A stretch of DNA of 37,399 bases from an uncultured Christensenella sp. (GTDB taxonomy: Bacteria; Bacillota; Clostridia; Christensenellales; UBA3700): contig CAJUBA010000016.1 in NCBI GenBank assembly GCA_910584635.1, forward strand, positions 1-37,399. Direction: 5' to 3'. The notes under the pieces are model-generated. The model worked only from the letters and a program-made list of their open reading frames with translations, did not search any database and was not told where the DNA came from. Below are positions 31,239 through 37,399 of the stretch, piece by piece. Position 1 is the stretch's first letter, and the number at the start of each line of letters is the position of its first letter. Position numbers and translations under genes: made by a program.

Positions 31239-31487
31239 ATGAAGATATACGAGTTGTTTTTTATATTCCTTATCGGTACGGCGCTCGGGGTAATCGTGAG
31301 ATATATCGCAGGTTATCGCCGACGTCATATTCCTTACGCCACGCTGAACGTAATATTGGGCGGAGCGGTGTGCATAACGAGTTGCGCGCTTTACGGCGGG
31401 GATTATTTTGAATTGTTTTTGAGCGGAGCGGGCGGAGTAATCGCAAATTTTGCGTATAAGTTAATAAAGTTGTTCACTATGCTATAA
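31239..31487 (+). CDS. Small hydrophobic membrane protein
   Basis: 82 residues with two to three membrane segments (about 5-23, 34-51 and 58-75) and a basic turn YRRRHIPYA. The glycine-rich pattern GTALGVIVRYIAGY and LSGAGGVIANFAYKL suggests tight helix packing. There is no ribosome site before the ATG; TATATT lies five bases upstream, but no -35 is convincing. It ends at a hairpin shared with the convergent CvpA gene. I do not recognise a family. It may be a real gene because hydrophobic pattern and position fit, but evidence is limited. Confidence 0.55.
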   Translation: MKIYELFFIFLIGTALGVIVRYIAGYRRRHIPYATLNVILGGAVCITSCALYGGDYFELFLSGAGGVIANFAYKLIKLFTML

Positions 31488-31500
31488 TTACGATAAAAAA

Positions 31501-31524
31501 ATCGGCGGATGCGCCGATGATTTT
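31501..31524. terminator. Bidirectional terminator
   Basis: ATCGGCG (31501-31507) with CGCCGAT (31512-31518), flanked by A6 on the left and T6 on the right. Confidence 0.85.
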
Positions 31525-31538
31525 TTAGGTTGAATTTT

Positions 31539-32084
31539 CTAGGAAGTAAATCCGTCGATAAACTCGCGGAAGACTCCGCCGTCTTTTGCAATCGCTTCCA
31601 TGAACTTGTTGAAAAGATTGTTTGTTACAAGCCAGTTTGCGAACGGATCCTTTTGAGAATCTAAAATTACCGGTTGCATAAAATTCGCGCCGGAAGATAT
31701 TTTTATAACGTATCCTACGAGAATAAGCGCAGAAAAACCTATGCAAACGTACAAAACCGCTCCCAATAATCTATTGGCTCCGCTAAGCAGAGATTTGGAT
31801 ACAGATTTATGGACGATAAGGGTAATTAAACCGAATACAAGACAGCAGAGAAAAAGGATTGCTATCGCGCTTATACCTGAAATTACCGCCGACGGAATAT
31901 TTTTTTGCGCTACGAAATCCGTAGAGTAAATTTGTTTAGCCAGATAGGGAGTAAGCAGAACCGTAATCAAGCAAGTGCCTATTGCCGAAATAAGTCGCAA
32001 AAGCGCGCGGACAAAGCCTTTCACCAAACCGGCGATAAGACATATTCCCAACACTATTAGCGAACAAATTGTTAAATACGACAT
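31539..32084 (-). CDS. CvpA-family membrane protein
   Basis: 181 residues with four membrane segments (about 5-20, 29-45, 68-92 and 106-128). The opening resembles the CvpA pattern, GLVKGFVRALLRLISAIGTC, as in CvpA and YshB proteins. The C-terminal third is soluble and would lie at the membrane surface. CvpA proteins are tied to colicin V production in E. coli and to envelope function more widely. GGAG lies about ten bases before the ATG. It is convergent with the small membrane gene and divergent from yyaC. Confidence 0.78.
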   Translation of the reverse strand: MSYLTICSLIVLGICLIAGLVKGFVRALLRLISAIGTCLITVLLTPYLAKQIYSTDFVAQKNIPSAVISGISAIAILFLCCLVFGLITLIVHKSVSKSLLSGANRLLGAVLYVCIGFSALILVGYVIKISSGANFMQPVILDSQKDPFANWLVTNNLFNKFMEAIAKDGGVFREFIDGFTS

Positions 32085-32479
32085 TTTTTATTGCTCCGTT
32101 ATATGTTCAACTGTATAAATTTATTTTACTTCCGATATAAATTATACGTCGACACCGTCGATTATGAGTATCGGCTTGATTATATTATATAAAAAAACGA
32201 TTATTTTGTCAAACGTTCGACACTATTCGTTATTTCCCTTACTTAGATATATAAACGCGTAAAACCTTGTTTGAGTTTAGTCGAAAACGCAGAGCGGTCA
32301 AATAGGCATCGAAAAGGAGTTTGTTAACGAAATGCCGTTATATTACGGGTTTTAGCGGGTATTCATATAATATATTAAGTTTATTTAGAAGATTTTTCAA
32401 GTTGCGAAATTATTATCGTCTCTAGAGAGAAGAGGTGTTGTCAGGTATAAAATTTGTATTGTTGGAAAAAATTACCATT
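32085..32479. other. 395-base divergent intergenic region
   Basis: Upstream of both CvpA (reverse) and yyaC (forward). I see a small CGAC/GTCG hairpin near 32150 and AAGGAG near 32314 before a seven-codon frame, but no gene. AGAGGTG at 32431-32437 precedes possible GTG/TTG starts of yyaC. Confidence 0.5.
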
Positions 32480-32926
32480 ATGAAAAACTTGGTATTTTTA
32501 TGTATAGGCACAACAAAAATAATCGGCGACAGCATCGGTCCTAAAGTAGGCGACAAACTCAAAAGCAGGGATGTTGACGCGTATGTTTACGGCAACACCG
32601 CAAGACAGGTTACGGCGATAAACGTCGACGACTATGTCAGAATGATTAAATTAAGACACTCAAGCGATATTGTCGTCGTAATAGATTCCGCGCTCGGAAA
32701 ACTTGCCGACGTGGGTAGCGTCAAGGTTACCAAAAACGGTATAAAGCCGGGCGGCGCTTTCGATAAAGGCAAGGAAAGAATAGGGGATATAGGCATACTT
32801 GCGGTCGTAGGCGACGCGGATTCCGACAGAATGAAAGAACTCAAAACTCGCGACGAAAAATTTATAGACAATTTGGTAGACAAAGTAGTGGAATTTGCCA
32901 ACGGATATATGCTTTCTCTTGCTTAA
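32480..32926 (+). CDS. yyaC: YyaC-type sporulation protein (DUF1256)
   Basis: 148 residues. The N-terminus VFLCIGTTKIIGDSIGPKVG is the family signature (CIGTxxxxGDxxGP). Further matches are VVIDSALGK and the glycine-rich KPGGAFDKGKERIGDIGILA. The fold is related to hydrogenase-maturation and germination proteases. In Bacillus subtilis yyaC lies close to the origin, as here, and is sporulation-linked. The ATG at 32480 begins the conserved part but has only a weak ribosome site; GTG 32435 or TTG 32438 near AGAGGTG would add 14-15 residues. Confidence 0.85.
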   Translation: MKNLVFLCIGTTKIIGDSIGPKVGDKLKSRDVDAYVYGNTARQVTAINVDDYVRMIKLRHSSDIVVVIDSALGKLADVGSVKVTKNGIKPGGAFDKGKERIGDIGILAVVGDADSDRMKELKTRDEKFIDNLVDKVVEFANGYMLSLA

Positions 32927-32982
32927 AATTCACCTTTTACCGCCTATTAACCAAATCTTTACAAAAGTTGTATAAAGGATTA

Positions 32983-33012
32983 TTGACTATTTCTTTTGTA
33001 ATAAGTTATAAT
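32983..33012 (+). promoter_or_regulatory. ftsH promoter
   Basis: TTGACT (32983-32988), 18 bases, TATAAT (33007-33012). The predicted start near 33019 gives a leader of about 54 bases. Confidence 0.7.
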
Positions 33013-33040
33013 AATTAAGGCAAATTATCAATATAATGAT

Positions 33041-33060
33041 ACGGCAAAGCCTTTTGCCGT
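33041..33060 (+). promoter_or_regulatory. Leader hairpin abutting the ftsH ribosome site
   Basis: ACGGCAAA (33041-33048) pairs perfectly with TTTGCCGT (33053-33060) around GCCT. The ftsH ribosome site GGAGG starts only three bases later (33063), so the hairpin could affect ribosome access. Confidence 0.55.
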
Positions 33061-33072
33061 GTGGAGGAAAAA

Positions 33073-35169
33073 GTGAACAAAAAAGCAATGATAGGCAGAT
33101 ATTTCGTGCTTGCTTTGAGTGTGGTACTGATTATAGTGCTGATATATTTTATGTTTTTTAACAGCAAACCCAAAGAGATTTCGTACAGCAACGACGTCGA
33201 CGGGGATAATCAGGGACTTGTTCAAAGGATAGAAACGGGAAACGTTAAGGCGTTGTATATCGAATCCTATAAAGTATACGCGCTTACGGGCGAACCTTCT
33301 CAAAGCGAGATAAACGCGTTTTATAAAAATCCTACCAAAAAAGCGACTTATTGCGCGACTATCGATTACCGTACGAATTTCAAAGAGTATCTCGACGGAC
33401 TGCGCGAAGATGAAATCGCCGTACCTCAGTACGTTTTCAACGACCCCAATTCGGGCGTTAATATAAGTTCGCTTATATTTCCCATACTTGCGCTTATTCT
33501 TTGCGCGGTAGTGGTATTTATCATATTCAGACAAAACGCGGGAGCAAACCGTCAGGCGCTTGATTTCGGCAAGACCAAAGCAAGACTTAATATGAACGTC
33601 AACGTTCGTTTTACCGACGTTGCCGGCGCGGAAGAGGAGAAAGAGGAATTGCAAGAAATTGTCGAGTTCCTTAAAGATCCCAACAAATTTTTACAACTCG
33701 GCGCGAGAATTCCAAAGGGCGTGCTGCTCGTAGGACCTCCGGGTACGGGTAAAACCCTGTTCGCAAAAGCGGTTGCGGGCGAATCAAACGTTCCCTTTTT
33801 CTCTATAAGCGGTAGCGATTTCGTAGAAATGTTCGTAGGTACCGGCGCGGCGAGAGTCAGAGATTTGTTTAATCAGGCTAAAAAGAATATGCCTTGTATC
33901 ATATTTATCGACGAAATAGACGCGGTCGGAAGACAGAGAGGTTCGGGCTTAGGCGGCGGACACGACGAAAGAGAACAGACGCTCAACCAACTTCTCGTAC
34001 AGATGGACGGTTTTGAAAAGAACGACGGCATAATAATTATGGCGGCTACGAACAGAGCGGATATTCTTGACCCCGCATTGTTAAGACCGGGCAGATTCGA
34101 CAGACAGATATATGTAAACGTGCCGGACGTAAAAGGCAGAGAAGAAATATTGAAAGTACACGCGAGAAACAAGAAACTCGCGGACGACGTATCTTTCAAA
34201 ATCCTTGCGAGAATGACCAGCGGATTTAGCGGCGCAGACCTTGAAAATCTTCTCAACGAATCGGCTATACTCGCGGCGAGAGCCAACCGTAAAGTCATTA
34301 TTATGGAAGATATATTAGAAGGTATCAATAAAGTAATAGCAGGTCCGCAGAAAAAGAGCAGGATAGTTACCGACAGCGACAAGAGAATTACCGCTTATCA
34401 CGAGTCGGGACACGCGATTATAGGAAAGTTGCTTGAAAACTGCGACGACGTACAGGAAGTCAGCATTATCCCGAGAGGCATGGCGGCAGGTTATACGCTC
34501 ACCCGTCCCGAAAACGACGACAGCCATATTACCAAAAACAAACTTATCGATATGGTAACTATGATGCTCGGCGGAAGAGCGGCGGAAGAAATAGTGATAA
34601 AAGACATCTCGACGGGCGCGTCCAACGATATTGAAAGAGCAAGCAATATAGCAAAGAAAATGGTAACGCAATGGGGTATGTCAGACGCTATCGGAAATAT
34701 GTATCTCGGCGGAGATAAAGAAGTATTTTTGGGCAGAGATTACGGCACGACTCATTCTTACAGCGACCAACTCGGCGGCGTTATAGACAACGAAATCAAA
34801 ATGATTTTGGATAATTGCTACAAAAAAGCGTTGGAGATTTTACAGCAAAATCGCAGTATAATGGACAACATGGTAAAAGTGCTTTTCGAAAAAGAAACCA
34901 TTTATACCGAAGAAGTCAATATGCTATTTGCAGGTAAGACGGCAGACGAAGTAATCGCATATATCGACGAAAAGCAAGCGAAAAAAGACAGTTATAAAAA
35001 CGATACCGAAGTAAAAATCAATATCGTAGACGAAAAACAGCCTTTCGCTTCTGCCGAAACCGCGTCCTCTGAAAATAGCGATATTAAAGAAGAGAGCCAA
35101 CAAAATTCGACTGAATCGACCTCGGAAGAAAAGAAACCGGAAGACAGCGATACTTCCAATCAAAATTAA
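33073..35169 (+). CDS. ftsH: ATP-dependent zinc metalloprotease FtsH
   Basis: 698 residues from GTG 33073, chosen because GGAGG (33063-33067) lies five bases before it; a GTG at 33061 would contain that site. The order is a first membrane segment (about 9-30), an extracellular part, a second membrane segment (near 137-152), AAA+ with Walker A GPPGTGKT (about 221-228), Walker B IIFIDEIDAVGRQRG and second region of homology NRADILDPALLRPGRFDR, then the protease zinc site HESGH near 443-447. FtsH degrades misfolded membrane proteins and regulators as a hexamer. The site has Ser where most have Ala (HEAGH). The last 60 residues are acidic and low-complexity. Confidence 0.97.
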   Translation: MNKKAMIGRYFVLALSVVLIIVLIYFMFFNSKPKEISYSNDVDGDNQGLVQRIETGNVKALYIESYKVYALTGEPSQSEINAFYKNPTKKATYCATIDYRTNFKEYLDGLREDEIAVPQYVFNDPNSGVNISSLIFPILALILCAVVVFIIFRQNAGANRQALDFGKTKARLNMNVNVRFTDVAGAEEEKEELQEIVEFLKDPNKFLQLGARIPKGVLLVGPPGTGKTLFAKAVAGESNVPFFSISGSDFVEMFVGTGAARVRDLFNQAKKNMPCIIFIDEIDAVGRQRGSGLGGGHDEREQTLNQLLVQMDGFEKNDGIIIMAATNRADILDPALLRPGRFDRQIYVNVPDVKGREEILKVHARNKKLADDVSFKILARMTSGFSGADLENLLNESAILAARANRKVIIMEDILEGINKVIAGPQKKSRIVTDSDKRITAYHESGHAIIGKLLENCDDVQEVSIIPRGMAAGYTLTRPENDDSHITKNKLIDMVTMMLGGRAAEEIVIKDISTGASNDIERASNIAKKMVTQWGMSDAIGNMYLGGDKEVFLGRDYGTTHSYSDQLGGVIDNEIKMILDNCYKKALEILQQNRSIMDNMVKVLFEKETIYTEEVNMLFAGKTADEVIAYIDEKQAKKDSYKNDTEVKINIVDEKQPFASAETASSENSDIKEESQQNSTESTSEEKKPEDSDTSNQN

Positions 35170-35189
35170 AAATTTTATTATTCGATATG

Positions 35190-35223
35190 CCGTCCGCAGG
35201 ATAAACCCTGCGGATGGTTTTTT
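35190..35223 (+). terminator. ftsH terminator
   Basis: CCGTCCGCAGG (35190-35200) pairs with CCTGCGGATGG (35207-35217), one G-U pair, followed by six T. Confidence 0.9.
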
Positions 35224-35321
35224 ATATAAAAATTTATTTCCGACCAAATGCGAGATTTTCGTTTAATTGCGATTTCGGTTGGAGTTTATTTATATTGAGA
35301 GTACAGTGAGATATTACATAC

Positions 35322-35354
35322 CCGTCATTTCGACAGTAGCGGAGAAATCTAGTC
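35322..35354 (+). repeat. Dispersed intergenic repeat, copy 3 (diverged)
   Basis: CCGTCATTTCGACAGTAGCG then GAGAAATCTAGTCC. It keeps the two ends of the motif (CGTCATT and AATCTA) but differs in the middle. Confidence 0.45.
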
Positions 35355-35480
35355 CAATAAAAATTCAATTTATCTTTTACCGCCCAATTTAACAGATTGC
35401 CATTAACCCATGCTTATAAATCGCGAAATTTGGTAAAAAAATAATAAAAAAATCGACAAATAGCAAAAAATTCCAAAAAA

Positions 35481-35613
35481 AGTGTACTTTTCCTGACTGT
35501 GAATTTATGTCGAAAATGATACAAAATACGACATAATTATACAGATATATTATACAAAATCCACTTGTCGAATTCAAGAGAAAAGGGTCAGGAAAAGTAC
35601 ACTTTTCCTGACC
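35481..35613. repeat. Inverted repeats bounding a 123-bp unit, plus palindrome
   Basis: AGTGTACTTTTCCTGAC (35481-35497) is exactly inverted at 35587-35603. The right copy belongs to a near-perfect palindrome, GGTCAGGAAAAGT (35586-35598) and ACTTTTCCTGACC (35601-35613). Inside lies TTATGTCG ... CGACATAA. Either a tiny mobile element or paired operator sites. Confidence 0.6.
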
Positions 35614-35633
35614 GTATACAAAATGGGGTTAAA

Positions 35634-37399
35634 ATGGATATACGGAAAAGGAAAACGAGAGGCGTTTTTGTTTTATTGGTGTTCGTTATTTTATGTTTGT
35701 GTGAGGCAAGCGTTTTGAGTTTATTTGTTGCGCATAATAAGGCGGACGCGTCGACAAGTATGACAAACGTCGTACAAATTGATGAATTGTTGTTGGATGG
35801 TTATGAAAATGAACCTTCGACATCCAAAAGAATTTTCAACGATGATAATCTAAAAAAACTTTATAAATTGATTACCGGTAATGGAAATGCGACATATAGA
35901 GATATAATTGACCTAGCAGCCAGTCGTTTTAACAGTCAACAGTTATATGCGGCAGCAGGTAATAATGATATAGTTGTGGAAATCGGTGGATTATTGTGGA
36001 AGATTGCTTATTTATCAAATACAAAAGCAGACGGTACCGGCGATCCGATTATGACTTTGTGGTTGGCAAATTCAAATCAGGAAAATATTCCTGAAAAATA
36101 TCAGAAAGCAAGTTGGGGATTGTATGAGGATGATGTAAACGGAAAATATCCTGCGAATATGTACGGGACAAGTGCATTAAGAGTAGAAGGGTTAAATAAT
36201 CCGGGAATATATTATTCGTCTTATACAGGCGATAATCCCGTGGTAAAAACAGAAGCGGATTTGGATAAGGACAGTCCGTATGCAATTTTTACAATGAATA
36301 ATATAAGCGGAAGTATTACGTCGTTTATTGAAGTTCCTAACAATGTTCATTGGCAATATACGGAAGAAGGACGTGTTCCAGCGCACAATCATAATTTTAA
36401 TAATGATGCTCTGGGAGAGATTTCTCATGCTTATTTTTACCAAGGCATCGATTATCAAATACCGGCAGGCGGATTAACGGCAGAACAGAGAAAGGCTGAT
36501 TATACTTCTTGGGGCGCAGATAAAATATGGTTGCCGTCTTTTGCAGAAACAGGTTTCGGCGGGTATGGAACAGTTGGAATTTGGAATATGACAGCGCAAC
36601 AAAGAAGCAATAGCAGCGGGGTTGAAGTTTGGTCTCGCTCTGCCCGTACGGACGGATATAAATATGGTAATTTATATAAAGCAGACGGTACTGTTAATAT
36701 TACTCCCAATTCTCCCAAAACCGCTTACTATATTCGCCCTGCATTCCATTTGAATTTGGCGAAAGTCAATGAACATTCCGCAGTAGGAATTAGCGCGCCA
36801 AAGGATATAGATTTACCTTATACTGGCAAAGAGCAAGGAATAGAAAGCGAATATGACCAAGATTTCTTGGATTATGTAGATATAGCATATTATGACGAGG
36901 GTTCAAGTACTCCCAGAACTAAACCGACGGCAGTAGGAAATTATACGGTAAAATACACGCTGAAAGATACAGGGCATTATTTTGCAGATAATTTGGGCGG
37001 AGCCGAAAGAACAAAATCATTTAAGATATCCACGCGAAAATTGGACTTTCCTACATTTCAAAACAATCAGTATCTAATAAAAAAGCAATACGCAGGAGAT
37101 GAAGAAATATCGTTTACTTTGGGTAATTACGATAAAAACTTTATCGAAGTAACGTATAGCGGAGCGGATAACGGAGTAAGTTACGACGCTACGTATTCGG
37201 AAGCGTTGGCTAAGTACGTAGGAAAATACTATTTGGACGTAAAGATAAAAGACGAGTACGGAAGCAATTGCGTATTCAAGGATAAACCGACAAATAGCAA
37301 GTTGGAGTTTGAAGTAATAAAAGCGGAAGTAGAAACGGAGATACTGGACGGTAGCAGTAGCAATATCGTAGGAATAAGAGGAAGCAAGAAGAAAGTAAC
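35634..37399 (+). CDS. Secreted surface protein, N-terminal 588 residues (runs off window)
   Basis: The frame is open from ATG 35634 to the window end. It starts with a basic n-region (MDIRKRKTRG) and a hydrophobic segment (about 11-33), an export signal, with a possible cleavage near HNKADAST. Residues about 60-375 form one domain with WYIRP-type ends (VWSRSARTDGYKYGN ... YYIRPAFHLNL), like the DUF6273/formylglycine-enzyme-like domains of Clostridia surface proteins. Then come Ig-like repeats, PYTGKEQ ... AVGNYTVKYTLKD, resembling MBG-type domains. Only a weak GGGG ribosome site precedes it. Likely cell-surface adhesion or matrix role; the C-terminal anchor is outside. It was not terminated, so simple ORF calls miss it. 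Confidence 0.75.
   Translation, partial: MDIRKRKTRGVFVLLVFVILCLCEASVLSLFVAHNKADASTSMTNVVQIDELLLDGYENEPSTSKRIFNDDNLKKLYKLITGNGNATYRDIIDLAASRFNSQQLYAAAGNNDIVVEIGGLLWKIAYLSNTKADGTGDPIMTLWLANSNQENIPEKYQKASWGLYEDDVNGKYPANMYGTSALRVEGLNNPGIYYSSYTGDNPVVKTEADLDKDSPYAIFTMNNISGSITSFIEVPNNVHWQYTEEGRVPAHNHNFNNDALGEISHAYFYQGIDYQIPAGGLTAEQRKADYTSWGADKIWLPSFAETGFGGYGTVGIWNMTAQQRSNSSGVEVWSRSARTDGYKYGNLYKADGTVNITPNSPKTAYYIRPAFHLNLAKVNEHSAVGISAPKDIDLPYTGKEQGIESEYDQDFLDYVDIAYYDEGSSTPRTKPTAVGNYTVKYTLKDTGHYFADNLGGAERTKSFKISTRKLDFPTFQNNQYLIKKQYAGDEEISFTLGNYDKNFIEVTYSGADNGVSYDATYSEALAKYVGKYYLDVKIKDEYGSNCVFKDKPTNSKLEFEVIKAEVETEILDGSSSNIVGIRGSKKKV

Larger units (their letters stand above)
35224..35633. other. Intergenic region before the surface protein gene
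   Basis: No gene is seen. It contains dispersed repeat copy 3 (35322-35354) and a 123-bp unit bounded by perfect 17-bp inverted repeats (35481-35603). Confidence 0.55.

Noticed and set aside
33873..34382. 169-codon reverse frame inside ftsH
   Set aside because: Antisense of the conserved AAA+ domain.

Overview
The window looks like a piece of a low-GC, spore-forming Bacillota chromosome, most likely class Clostridia. It carries yabP, yabQ and a yyaC-type gene, which are sporulation genes, plus the near-origin housekeeping set rpmH-rnpA-yidD-yidC-jag, mnmE, mnmG-rsmG-parB, dnaN, dnaA, recF and gyrB-gyrA. AGA-rich arginine codons, AT-rich intergenic DNA and strong Shine-Dalgarno sites agree with this. 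I cannot name the species; an uncultured gut Clostridia lineage is a guess.

Layout. Positions 1-662 hold the 3' end of a large serine recombinase whose frame runs through a reverse-strand tRNA-Leu(CAG), probably one end of an integrated element. Next come yabP-yabQ and, opposite them, a 48-residue cysteine-rich gene that is easily missed. From 1.6 to 4.7 kb there is about 3 kb of AT-rich DNA with no convincing gene. It holds five ParB-site (parS)-like sequences and two good DnaA boxes, so it may be the origin/centromere region. From 4.7 to 7.6 kb the rpmH to jag operon runs rightward. From 7.8 to 8.2 kb there is a small XRE regulator facing a very short promoter-hairpin unit. From 8.4 to 13.5 kb are mnmE (reverse), mnmG-rsmG and an orphan parB. 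From 13.8 to 17.7 kb, dnaN and dnaA run leftward with a DnaA-box cluster between them, and recF runs rightward from a compact divergent promoter region. From 17.7 to 20.4 kb, accessory genes separate recF from gyrB: a GNAT acetyltransferase, a Fic protein and an MntA/HepT-type toxin-antitoxin pair. Then come gyrB-gyrA, an XRE regulator, a small SH3-like protein and a second Fic protein. From 27.5 to 31 kb is a reverse block with a ROK sugar kinase, a small membrane protein, a zinc-ribbon membrane protein and a condensation/acetyltransferase-like protein. From 31.2 kb on are a small membrane protein, CvpA, YyaC, FtsH and the first 588 residues of a secreted surface protein that runs off the end.

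The replication and segregation genes (dnaA, dnaN, recF, gyrBA, parB) and the candidate cis sites form one functional neighbourhood. Its gene order is rearranged relative to the usual rpmH/origin/dnaA-dnaN-recF-gyrB-gyrA layout. The most notable observations are: parS-like sites plus DnaA boxes 10 kb away from dnaA; promoters for dnaA, recF and mnmE placed so that transcription should start on the A of the start codon (leaderless mRNAs); a 30-bp strictly alternating pyrimidine-purine tract in the gyrB leader; and gyrBA flanked by two Fic genes and an MntA/HepT module. Functions come from reading sequence motifs only; no search was run.
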